DNA of 64,000 nucleotides from Calvatia gigantea (Eukaryota; Basidiomycota; Agaricomycetes; Agaricales; Lycoperdaceae): the NCBI GenBank assembly GCA_025093985.1, contig JACAAK010000014.1, forward strand, positions 186,001 through 250,000, read 5' to 3'. The translations under genes were made by a program, and so were the position numbers. Positions 54,060-64,000 of this stretch are shown piece by piece. Under the pieces are notes generated by a model that saw only the letters and a list, made by a program, of their open reading frames with translations, was not told the origin of the DNA and ran no database searches. Within the stretch, counting starts at the first letter, position 1; every line of letters begins with the position of its first letter.

Positions 54060-57000
54060 ATGCTGTCATCCTGTGCCAGTAGCGAAATATATGACTTAAG
54101 CGTGCGTCTCGTTTTTACATCCTATGACCCTATCTCATTAATACTATCATCAGAATTTGATGGATGATGATGATTATGTCGTGGATGAAGAAGGCGTTGT
54201 TGAAACGCAAGACGTGCAACCAGAGGCTGGTGGGGTACGTGACGCACCTATTCACCTTGTGTCCGCTTATTGACCGACCCCTGTCTAGGAAACTGCTAGT
54301 CGCTTAGCGAGACTAAAGTTTATTTTGGAGAAATCGGCTGTCTACACCAGCATACTCCACCAACGCATGGAAGAAGACCGGAAGAAATTACTTGCGGCTC
54401 AACAGGCTAAAAAGGCAAAAGCAAACAACACTAAGAAAGGAAAGAAAAGGGGTCGGGCGCACCACGAAGATCGCGAAGGCGCTCGAGCGAAACGCCAAAA
54501 AGGCGGTCAGGGCGAGTCTATACCTGTTGGCTCAGAGGAGCACCCAGTTTTCGAGCAGCCCGCACTTGTTACCGGCGCCAAATTGAAGAATTATCAACTT
54601 GAGGGCCTACAGTGGATGGTCTCGCTCGATCAGAACTGGCATAAGTGGTATCTTGGGTAAGTTAATATAGCTTGAAGTTCCACAGGTCTCTCATGGCTTT
54701 TTTTCGCCCTAGCGGATGAGATGGGACTTGGCAAAGTACGCATGGTCTTTTTTTCCTTGCGAAAAGCCTGCGTTGACGACCGTAAAATAAATAGACGATT
54801 CAGACTATTGCATTTAGTGCTTACTTACGGGAGTGTAAGAACACTCGGCCTTTCCTTGTTGTATGCCCTTTGGGCGTACTACACAACTGGTACGATGAAT
54901 ACCAGAAATTCGCACCATCTGTACGTTTTTTCCTCACTAGCTGCGTGCGCTTCTCCTTGGCTAATTGGTGTCACAGATACCTGTTTGCATATACCACGGA
55001 ATCCCAGCTGAACGCGCGGAACTACGTAGAACAGTTATGGCTCCTCCCCATCTTCGCGCCCAAAATTCCAAGGCTACGAAATCAGCATCGAAAAGCAAAA
55101 ACAAATTTTTCACTCCGAGAAAAACAAAAGGAAAAAAGGCGTCGGAACCCATTGTTATTACCGACTCTGAAGACGAACCGAATGAGGAACCAAACGAGGA
55201 CTTTGACGAAACTTTTCCCATCGTTTTGACGACTTACGAAATGATTATAAAAGACCGCGCACACCTCGCCAAATACAACTGGGGTTACATTGTAGTGGAT
55301 GAAGGACACCGGTTGAAGAATCTGAACTGTACTCTTATGCGCGAGATCAAGAAGTATCCAAGCGCCGGGCGAATGATTCTCACTGGAACGCCGCTACATG
55401 TAAGTTCACTAATTCCTGCGCAGATCAGGCTAAACTAAATCCATGCAACAGAATAACTTAGCAGAACTCTGGTCGCTGATGAACTTCATCCTTCCCGATA
55501 TATTCGACGACCTCGACTCATTCCAGGAATGGTTTAACCTTCCAAGCTTACAATCCGCGCTCCCGACCGACCAATCCGCCCAGATCATTTCCTCTCTCCA
55601 TTCCATCCTTAAACCGTTCCTTCTCCGACGCCTCAAGGTGGACGTACTTGGTGGTGACGAAAACGGGAAAGGAGCGCTACCACCAAAGAAAGAATATGTT
55701 CTTTACGCTCCGCTCAGTGTTCGACAGAAGGAAGCATATCAGAACGTGCTCAACGGCACTATCCGACGATGGTTGATGGCCGGAGGAACAGCTAAAGGAG
55801 GAGCAAAGCCGATCGCCGAGCCAAAGAAAAAAGACGAAGAAGAGGAGCAACAAGAAGCTCAACAGTCCGCGTTTTCACGATTGCGCAAAAGAAGAGGGAA
55901 GAAGAACTATGACGTTGACGGAGATGATGACGAATATTTTGAAATGTTGGAAAATGGCATGTTGGACGAGCGTGGAATTCAGGCCCAGTTGTCGAAAGAG
56001 GAAGAAGGAGGAGGAACGAGAACGCGTCGCGTTGGAGTTTGAAACCAAGACAAAAAGTAAGCCCAAAGTCCTGTGGCTGCTATGATCCTTGCCACTCACA
56101 AAAAAAAATACAGAAAAAGCCGTCAATAACATGAAGCTCCAGAATACGGTCATGCAGCTGCGGAAAGTTTGCTCGCATCCGTTCCTATTCGAGTGGCCCA
56201 TTGACCCCGAGACGAACGACCCCGTTCTTGGCGTTGAACTCGTGAACGCGAGCGGTAAAATGATGGTCCTGGACCGTCTACTCAGGGAACTCTTGAAACG
56301 CGGCCACCGAGTCCTGGTGTTCAGCCAATTCGTGACCATGCTTAACATCATCGAGGTAAGCCTGACACCCACTCCCAGGCAAAAACACCTCACAATTTTT
56401 ACGGCATACAGGCTTGGGCAACAGATTACGTGGGATGGGATATTTGTCGCATTGACGGTCAGACCTCACCACAGAAACGAAGAGAGCAGATGAACAAGTT
56501 CCAGCAAGCGACTAAAGACTCTCCCAAAATTTTCCTTCTCAGCACACGGGCGGGTGGGTTGGGTATCAATCTGACGGCGGCGGACACCGTCATTTTTTAT
56601 GACCAGGATTGGGTACGTTCAATCCCCGATTGAATCAGGATGCAAAATTTACGCTGCGTGACGTATGTAGAATCCGCAGATGGACGCTCAAGCCCAGGAT
56701 AGGGCGCATCGTATTGGCCAAACAAAGCCGGTCCTCGTCTTTCGTAGTCGTCAGCGCACACACCGTTGAGGATAGGATCATGCAACGCGCAACTGAGAAG
56801 AAGAAACTTGAAGCTTTGGTCATTGCGAAAGGTGTGTACTCCAATTTGTTCGGCCATATCCTGGTTATTCATCTCTGCCGCAGGGAAATTCAAGATGCCC
56901 TCATCTATAGCCCCAAGTGGAAAGCAACTGACTGTAGGAGAGTTGGCTGCCGACCTCCTACGTCTTGAAGGAGAGAAGATTGATGTCGTTCCGGATAATG

Positions 57001-57227
57001 AAGAAGGGAAAGAGCGGGTATTGAGTGACCACCACCTTGATATGCTGTTGGACCGTAGCCCCGAGGTGTTCGAGTCCAGAGGGTTGGGATGGACTTCCCA
57101 TAAGACAGGCGAGGGCGTTGCCGATGGAGGCCGCGACTATAGCAAGAAAGCGGCATTCGCTGTTTATGAAGGGCCGAAGGACCAGGGGAATGACGCTCTT
57201 GCTGCAATGATGGAAAATGCTGCCTGA
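54060..57227 (+). pseudogene. LSH/DDM1/IRC5-type SNF2 chromatin-remodelling ATPase, three +1 frameshifts
   Basis: This family slides nucleosomes and in plants, animals and some fungi is needed for DNA methylation and transposon silencing. Start ATG 54060 (or 54160). Introns: 54102-54153, 54235-54288, 54657-54712, 54736-54794, 54921-54976, 55400-55451, 56057-56113, 56356-56411, 56613-56670 and 56832-56883, all GT..AG. ATPase motifs appear in order: YQLEGLQWMVSL, GILADEMGLGKT (motif I, across two introns), VVDEGHRLKN (motif II, DEGH), [44 protein letters not shown] and [10 protein letters not shown] (motif VI). A basic insert with PRKTKGKKASEP lies between the lobes. The frame is broken by single extra bases at 54637, in the GAAGAAGGAGGAGG run (~56003-56012) and near 56746. 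The gene is either a very recent pseudogene or carries sequence errors. Confidence 0.85.
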
Positions 57228-57454
57228 GATTTTATCTTGATGTTTTTCCTTGGTTGGTTTTGATATATGGCATTTATTGTTTAAACCTCCGTAATTATTT
57301 TTAACGGTATACCCCATCACTCTTCAAGGATTTGTTGCATATACTTGTTCCATGTCCACTCAGAATAATGATTGTTTGTCACACTCCAGTGTATGACAAC
57401 CGCGACTTGGATGAGACAGAGACAGGCTGACCGTGATAGAAAGGAGTCACGACA

Positions 57455-57484
57455 TGACCCGCCCTGAACATTGTCCCACGTGAC
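57455..57484 (+). promoter_or_regulatory. Candidate promoter element with E-box, upstream of FunK1 copy F
   Basis: TGACCCGCCCTGAACATT followed by GTCCCACGTGAC, matching the element ahead of copy E in the same orientation relative to the gene. It lies 40-65 bp before ATG 57522. Confidence 0.5.
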
Positions 57485-57521
57485 AAGGCCGTCCAAAAAT
57501 GAAGGTTGTCGCGTCGGACGA

Positions 57522-60111
57522 ATGCTGCGGCTGGACGTTGAATTTTCGGTCAGGACTCAGGAGAAACTGACGACTCATACCCAGACCAAGCCGCGAACAG
57601 CTCCTTCACGGGAGATGACCAACAAAGTGCTCGAGTGTCCCATCGACGACTTCTTGAGTCACTACGTACCCTTCTCTCCGTCACAGCAGTCCATCACCAA
57701 GGCGTTCAACGATCTGCACAAGGACCCGCGCCAGCTATTGAAGAAAATCGGCAGAGGCACCAACAGGGTTTGGGCCTTGACTGAATTAATCACATCACCT
57801 AGTGCATGTGAAGCCACCACACTCAACAATTTTGAGAACATTATGGACGTTCTCCAGTATGCTGAAGGGGACGGGAATAGGCGCAACTGTCGGTTCTTCT
57901 ACAAGAACTGCCCATCGAGCGACACGTCGCAGGTTGAAAGTACTAACTTCCGAGTAGATGCTTGCATTACTGGCAATGTGGACGCAAAAGAAGTTGCCTT
58001 GTTTGATGTCGCTGCTATTGTCGAATTCAAGAGGCTGAGGAGCTCGAACGGTGTCAAGGATGTGAGTTCTTGGATTGCATGATGGCTTCAGGACGTGACC
58101 TTCTTCTCAGAATTGCTCGAAACTATTCTTGGCAGCCAACTAGATTATGAATGTCGATCCCCGATGGACGTGGGTCTACGGCGTATGTCCCCGTTCGTTT
58201 CTCTGATGTGCAAGCAGTTTTTTTCTTCCCTTCCTCAGATTACAATTGAGGGCAAGCAAATGACCGCCTGGTATTCCTGCCGGTCCCACTCGGTCAAGTC
58301 GGTGCCTTTCAATTTCACAACGGTTCGTGCCTGCTTGCCTGGCTTCCGAACGCGTTATTCTGAGATTCGTGTCAGGATGTTAAGAAGCTCATCAGTGTGT
58401 TCCTGTCCCTCCTCTACGCCACTGAACCAGAGATTGGATACGACCCAACCGTGCGCCGGGTGACATATAACAATGAGTTTTGCTATGTATACGAAGTGGG
58501 AACACAGGAGGCACCACGGTACTACAGGACTACCAAACTTCTATTCACGGCTCGGACGTCGTGTATCACGGGTAGGGCGACACGTGTTTGGAAAGTTGTT
58601 GAGATGGAACACTTGGGTGACGGCCGATTCGGAAGGGATATCGGTGACGAGGTGGTGCTCAAGGACGGATGGGTAGATGAGGACTCTCGTTCGGAGCAGG
58701 AGATTCAAGCTGCCATCTTCGAACGCTTGGATAAAATCGAACCGAGCGATTATCAATGGGCTCCTCGATATCTCCGCGAGCGCCTTGATGACACATTTCA
58801 AAACAACAAATACAAAGAATATTTCATGGAGATTTCGGACTCAAGGCGAATTGGGAAGACGATGCCCCGCGTGAAAACCGCGAAGCTTGTCCCCCATCTT
58901 CTGTCATCCCCAGACCGCAAACGAACAAATCTCCTACATGTAGTTGACGACTCAATGCAAAGCGAGGACCGTTCGGGAATGTTAAATAATGTCTCCCGTC
59001 TCTTCTCAGGAAATGAGGAAGAGGTGTCCCGGAATCGTGAATACAAAACCAAGGAACAACACCGCCTGATTTACCGCCATGTCGGTTGCGCGCTCACGAA
59101 TGCCAAGGACCTTGCTACTTCCTTCACCGCTATCCACGATACGTTTATTTGTCTGTTCAATGTTATTCACCTGCGCGACCGGGACTGACTTCCGACAAGC
59201 TCTTGTCCTTTTATACCTCGCTGGCTGGACACACCGAGACATCAGTGCGGGAAATATTATCGTCTTTGAAGAAAACGGATCTATCAAAGGGAAGCTGAGT
59301 GATCTCGAGTATGCTGAGGAGTTCACCAATACTAATCCCAGCACTGGTTCCAAGACGGTATAGTTTTTTATATCTCTCGAGACTCAATCTGATGCGCCGC
59401 CAGGGAACGCCGTATTTTATGCCGTTCGAGATTCACTCGTCAAGGCCACTCTATATCCCAAGCCGTGTGTTGCCCTCGGACACGGAGGATGACCCCTTCG
59501 CCTCTTCGCCCCCCCAAGCCGCGCCACCCACAAACCGCCGGCGAGGGAGAACAACACACCCTCCAAAATTCCGATTCCAGCATGACCTAGAATCACTCTG
59601 GTGGGTTATGCTCTGGATCCTTCTATATCGTGTCGGGGGTACAAAAGCACTTCAACTCGTGGAGAGAATTTTCACTTATAGTGACAGTCCATCCCAAGCA
59701 AGGGCCGATCTTTCTACTGGGGAATACGATGGCCTTGTGGAATATATTCACGACAAGCTGCAATTTCTTACTCCCAGGCCACCCAACATCCGGGACATCC
59801 TCCTCAATTCCTACCTGAGCAAGCAGAAGACTGAGAACTTTCCAGTCCGCGCGGAATGCGCGGAAATCTACGAGAAAGTGTGGATTCAACTCACCAAGCT
59901 AATCGGGGCCATTCCGAACATCGAAGGTGTTGGTTTTCAGAATCCGGCCCCTGAACCGGAAGCCACAGAAGAGAAGACCAAAAAGCGCCCACGCTCCAAG
60001 TCCGGCACCAGCAATGATGACGAGTATAAGGCCGATGGCGATGATGGCGAGCAGGAGAATGTGACGTCCAGGAGCTTCGGGCCAAGGAAGTCGAGACGAA
60101 CAGCTGAGTGA
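57522..60111 (+). CDS. FunK1-family fungal-type protein kinase, copy F
   Basis: Exons run from ATG 57522 (MLRLDVEFSVRTQEK) or ATG 57615 (MTNKVLECPIDDFL). Introns: 58062-58143 (or 58062-58110), 58183-58238, 58323-58375, 59151-59199 and 59358-59403. With the usual acceptor at 58110 the next exon contains TAG at 58141-58143; using that same TAG as the acceptor restores the frame and drops 11 residues. Kinase motifs: GWTHRDISAGNIIVF (catalytic loop), KLSDLEYAEEF, GTPYFMPFEIHS and LESLWWVMLWILLYRVGG. The tail is basic then acidic (KKRPRSKSGTSNDD) and ends at 60111. HRD and the metal-binding Asn are present, so it may be active. Copy E is the closest relative; the two lie back to back around the SNF2 gene. 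Confidence 0.85.
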
Positions 60112-61490
60112 CATATCAGTTACTATCCTTTCCCTGCGCAATAACACCAAATAATTTGGAGAATGAGGGATTCATCGCACATATATATATAAGTATACCT
60201 ATATATGCCCACTGCGCCGTTCAAAACAATTGATGTCAATTGGGTCACTGGGCCGAGCGAAGCATGTGTAGATCGGTCCACCACGATTACTTACGGGAAT
60301 ACGCCAAGCTTGGGTTATTACTATCATCAACTCTGTCTTATTGCCACTTTCCCACCGGTGGGGGGGAGGTCCGAGGAAGCAGCACCTAAGGAAGAGGAGG
60401 AATAAGTATCTGAACGATGAAGGTCATGACGAAGTCTGGTGCTTTCCCCGCTTTACAGTCAAATATACGTGTACGTGAACTCTTCTTTTGGTGCTCAGCT
60501 CCAGTAAGACAATTGTCGAGCACCTTCATTGTCTGTGTCTTTTCTTTTTGACGAGGCAATTAGCATCGGCCATCAATTTGTCGACAGTAAACATACGGGT
60601 CCATGCATGGACAACGGGGACAATGCACCCCGAACCACAGGGGTCCACCAACAAGTCTTTCGCTCTCATCCCTACTAGTTTTTTGATGCTCATCCTCAGG
60701 TTTAGGATCGCCTTTGTTGTGTTCCAAAAGAAATAATTGTTGTCATGCTCACTAAACTTATTAACTGTCATCAACGTCTACGCTTCATAAGTCCATCGTC
60801 ATAGCCCCCTTAAGCTCGCATACATAGTAAGCGTTGTGCAATACGGTGCGCTTTGTGTGGTGAACCAGTTTAAAATATATGTGAGATTATGAGAGTGGCA
60901 AGGAACTTCAATGCTGATGAGATTGAACTTTGCAAAGTTTTTCTGCGAGCTTCCCGCTTCAACCCTCGGATATCCAGATAAGCTCCTTGCAGTTCATTGG
61001 ACAAGCAAACCCCCTCCTCTCCCCCGGCCTTGCGTCCCTTAGTACTGGTATCGGCGATGTGTATGGTCAAAGTGGAGCTGGGGAACGACCAGGCCGTCGT
61101 TTTGACTCTCCTAATGAGGATGAATCAACGGCTACACTCAGGGTCATCACTCATCTGGCATACAGAGGTTTTAGCTGCTGCTTGAACATACGTCGTCAAC
61201 ACACACTAGTAACTGCTTGACCACTTGTTCTTGAAAGACCTGAGTAGCGGTGACTTAGTGGCTCTGCGCTCTCTGGCAAGTGTTGGCGGGTAACACACTC
61301 AGCTAACGCACAATTACCATGGCCCCACCATGAGTGGCTCCTGGGGCGAGGGAAAAGGCATAAAAGGACGGTGAGCACAATCTCAAAGACTCACCACCCC
61401 ACTGTGTACCAGGACACATAGTTGGTATGTTCCTAAACCCATGCTCAACGCCGTGCATTAACTTCATTCTACCCACAGAGTCAACGAAAC
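60112..61490. other. Intergenic, no supported gene
   Basis: AT dinucleotide runs near 60180-60205. Short frames on both strands without recognised motifs. The stretch just before 61491 may be the promoter of the next small gene. Confidence 0.5.
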
Positions 61491-62034
61491 ATGTCTGGTC
61501 GTATCAGCTCAATTGCAACCCATATCCTAATCGCTCCGGTCCAAGAAATGAGAGTCACCGAACCCCCCGTTCAACCGCTGACGAAATGGACGCCAATAAC
61601 CGATCCATTTCAAGCGGTACCGGCTGCTGGGCCCAGCTCGATGGAAACTCCCTCGAACCACCAAGCTGACAATGACACAGTGGTCTCCAACCGGCGGATT
61701 GCTGAGGACCGCATGGTATTTATAATAGGTATGATCGTTTGCCTGTATTTTTCGGGCGCAGTGTACGGCAGGAGCTGTGGTGGTCCTCCTTGCTGCACGG
61801 GACTGGGATTATTGGTACGCGGTTGCTATACCCCGTAGGTGCCCCCCCCCCTTGAATCGGTATTCTGCGTACTCAGTGGCTCATATTGCTCTTTTTTCTT
61901 TTTTTTTTTCAGTTTTGGGGTTGGGTTTTTTGTTCGCGCTTTTCGCTGGTGCGTCACGCTACCCTCTTGATCCCCCCTTGGATAGGTTATTGGCGGGGGA
62001 GCTATTGTAAGGTGCCATCGAAAGGGTGGCCAAT
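61491..62034 (+). CDS. Small hypothetical membrane protein
   Basis: ATG 61491 (MSGRISSIATHILIAPVQEM) leads to a 115-codon frame ending at 61838, with a WTPITDPFQAVPAAG motif and a hydrophobic segment (VFIIGMIVCLYFSGAVYG) followed by a short Cys-rich stretch. A possible intron from about 61816 to a pyrimidine-rich acceptor near 61911 would add a second hydrophobic stretch up to about 62034. It has a paralogue on the minus strand at the right edge. Unknown function. Confidence 0.45.
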
Positions 62035-62700
62035 TAGATTGTAGGAATTGTGGATACTGTGACAGTTGTGGAAGTTGTGATGGTGATTGTGGAAGTTGTT
62101 GAAGTTGTAGTGATTGGCCGTTGACCCATTTTTGAGAACGACCTCCTCGTTACTCCTGTGGCCATTTGTCAAGCCTATGTTTGCGTTAAATGAACGAGAT
62201 CTTATGGCAACCATATTGTGCTCAAGTGTGTGAAAGAGGGTGCGCATGAAATTCAATGGACGGCATTTTTGTTGTGGGGATGTACACTTGGTTCGGCATC
62301 TGGCATGAATATCAAATTCCACTTCATACCATACCTACTCGTAACACCGCCAGTATATTGGGCATTACATCGAAGGTAATACAACAGGGGTGCCTGGACA
62401 GAAAGGGCGGGATGGGGAGCCTGAGGTGCGGCCAAACAATGTCCTGTGGAGATCGGATGGCACCTGACACTGAAAAGTGTCATGTACGCGTCCTCCTCCC
62501 ACTACTCCACTTCACCGACGACGCCTTTCACTTCCGAGAACGATGACCAAGACACCGACCCCGAAAATCCCATTCCGAGCCATCCAGAAGTCCGGATCAT
62601 ACACAATTTCCTAATTCGGAAGTCCCGACCACGGAAGCTCCAACCTCCGAACTCCACCTCGCCCGCCTGTACTTCTCATTTCCGACTCTGAAAAAACTTA
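62035..62700. other. Intergenic, no supported gene
   Basis: Contains a GTTGTGGAAGTTGT-type low-complexity stretch at about 62040-62115. A short frame 62446-62691 is unassigned. Confidence 0.45.
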
Positions 62701-63242
62701 CGGACCGCTTTTCTATTCACTTATTATACTTTTTCTACATTCCTCATAATTTAGAATGAGTTTCCGGCCCATCTTCATCCCCGCTAGTATGTTTTTCTTT
62801 GTTCTCTCTCTAAAATTTACATTCTACTCTTTGTAATTCGGGCACACAGCCCACCATTCTCCTCTATAAAAACCTGTATACTTTGTTGTAGTCAGGTTAG
62901 GCTACGAATTAACCAAGTTTCGCCTCGAAGTCTCTGTCTCTCGTTATTTCTCTAACCAATTTCTTGCTTTCTCTCTTCTCTCTCTCGTCTCGACACCGAA
63001 TCGCCACGCAATCGTAAACGCCGCCTTCCGAACGTTCAGCAATCGCTCTCAACACCTCTCCGGACCCTTCTCTTATCGTTCCGAGCCTTCGGAACAGATT
63101 TATCCTCCGTTCCGTTGTCTCATCATTTTCGTGATCTCCACTCCTACCTGCCCTTTCTAACACAATCCCTTTGGTCAAGAACAACGTCGGACGGACGCCG
63201 ACGTACTCGTGCACCTAGCCGTAATCCTCCTCTTCAGTCCAC
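62701..63242 (+). repeat. LTR-like sequence, probable solo LTR fragment
   Basis: A TATA box (CTATAAAAACC, about 62863) is followed by a long pyrimidine-rich tract of TCTC repeats and an end AGTCCACA near 63242, the usual layout of a gypsy LTR (U3-R-U5). Its last ~70 bp match the end of the next block (63600-63681). The left boundary is not defined; TGTCATG near 62478 is a candidate. Confidence 0.4.
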
Positions 63243-63459
63243 AACGCCAAGTGTTCACGCGCACTGGAAACATCTAATAGATTAAATTCATGATAACGTT
63301 GTATAAAGAAATTCGTCATGGTTGCCAGAAAAAAAATCGGGATACGACGTGGGAAACTTGGAGGGAGTCTAGTTCATTACCTTCTACTCGACCATATCAT
63401 CTACATCACTAGAACTATGTTTTTCGGTATGAGTATCGTACCCTGTCGTATTACTTTCG

Positions 63460-63681
63460 ATGTACTTTGATACCACCAAACTGCATATTCCCGTTTGACT
63501 TCCCCTGGACGTGTATCACGAATCTGGTCCGAACCAGCGAGAAAGTTCTCTCCATATTTACCATTGTCGTCTAACACCTCATCAACTTATCCTTTCCAAC
63601 CGATCCCCCTTGGTCTGAGAGCAACATCAAACGGGCGCTGACGCGCCAGCATACCTAGCGCCGGCTTCCCTCTTGTCCACC
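63460..63681 (+). repeat. Second LTR-like fragment, related to 62701-63242
   Basis: CTTGGTCTGAGAGCAACATC, then GGCGCTGACGCG and CTAGCGCC to CTTGTCCACCA, matches 63170-63242 in order, with many substitutions. It is the decayed end of another copy. Confidence 0.4.
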
Positions 63682-63685
63682 ACGA

Positions 63686-64000
63686 CTAAGAAAAACCAAT
63701 GCGGTCACCACAACTAGAACGGCACACCCTCACAAGCAGGCAAAAAACATCAATGATGGCCTCGCAGATGGTTTGACATTTTTGAACAGGCTTTGTGTCA
63801 CCAGTCTCCTTGTCGGGAACCGTTGCGTCATCTTGGGAGTTCGGCGAAATTTTCGTCGAATTGGGCTCATTGGCCGGCGGCAGTGCTTGTCCTGGATTGG
63901 TAATTGGCGTCCACCTCATCGGCCGTTGAGCGGCGGGTTTGGAAGCCCTAGGTTCCCGAACCCAAAAGAAATTCGTCCTTATTGTTAGAAAATCAAGCCA
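63686..64000 (-). CDS. Small hypothetical protein, paralogue of 61491-62034, N-terminus off the window
   Basis: The minus-strand frame contains MRWTPITNPGQALPPANEPNS, matching KWTPITDPFQAVPAAG of the gene at 61491, then CQTICEAIIDVFCLLVRVC, a short hydrophobic Cys-rich end. The homology continues upstream of the internal Met (REPRASKPAAQRP against RVTEPPVQPLTK), so the true start is beyond 64000. Confidence 0.4.
   Translation of the reverse strand, partial: WLDFLTIRTNFFWVREPRASKPAAQRPMRWTPITNPGQALPPANEPNSTKISPNSQDDATVPDKETGDTKPVQKCQTICEAIIDVFCLLVRVCRSSCGDRIGFS

Noticed and set aside
54630..54735. Loss of the ATP-binding motif in the SNF2 gene
   Set aside because: The motif first seemed absent because of the extra base at 54637; reading past it and across the two introns gives the full GILADEMGLGKT.

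Overview
This window is a repeat-rich stretch of a filamentous fungal chromosome, most likely from a mushroom-type basidiomycete (Agaricomycetes). The evidence is: host genes cut by many ~45-65 nt introns with GT..AG ends; several copies of the FunK1 fungal-type protein kinase family; a Ty3/gypsy element of a type I know from Agaricomycete genomes; and F-box and PLC-like paralogues typical of such genomes. No tool was run, so all homology calls rest on recognised motifs and on comparing copies within the window.

Layout. 1-4137: a minus-strand Ty3/gypsy element (element 1) that runs off the left edge; it has gag, pol and a 5' LTR, and its priming signals suggest Tf1-like self-priming. About 4570-18303: an old plus-strand chromodomain gypsy element (element 2), broken by a solo LTR of element 1's family (7340-7644) and by a whole second gypsy element (element 3, 9590-15999) lying inside its integrase core. 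An extra degenerate reading frame follows its pol. 18367-19932: a Ty1/copia remnant. 20060-21664: a Tc1/mariner element with an intact DD34E transposase. Elements 2 and 3 are CpG-poor and carry mostly TGA/TAG stops at Arg/Trp positions, while element 1 and the host genes keep many CpGs. This looks like cytosine-methylation (or RIP-like) decay.

23459-35230: a tandem FunK1 kinase array. Copy A is intact, copy B has lost its C-terminal tail by a 1-nt deletion, copy C is a pseudogene fused to an older fragment, and copy D is a scrap. 35240-42616 (minus): an F-box scrap, an F-box pseudogene, an intact F-box gene, an unclear region and an intact seven-exon secreted PLC-like phosphodiesterase.

44785-50515: a large inverted duplication (arms ~2.6-2.7 kb, spacer ~0.4 kb) carrying two copies of a multi-pass membrane-protein gene. 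The inner part of the arms is almost identical, including non-coding DNA, whereas the outer halves of the genes are strongly diverged, which is the mark of gene conversion. 51483-60111: a FunK1 pseudogene (minus) and a FunK1 gene (plus) flank an LSH/DDM1/IRC5-type SNF2 chromatin remodeller whose splice sites are intact but whose frame is broken by three +1 insertions. The right end holds two small paralogous unknown genes and LTR-like debris.

How it fits together: the window is an accessory region shaped by transposon nesting, methylation-linked decay, tandem and inverted gene duplication and gene conversion. The coincidence of a DDM1/LSH-type remodeller (the family that keeps transposons methylated) with methylation-scarred transposons is suggestive but may be chance.
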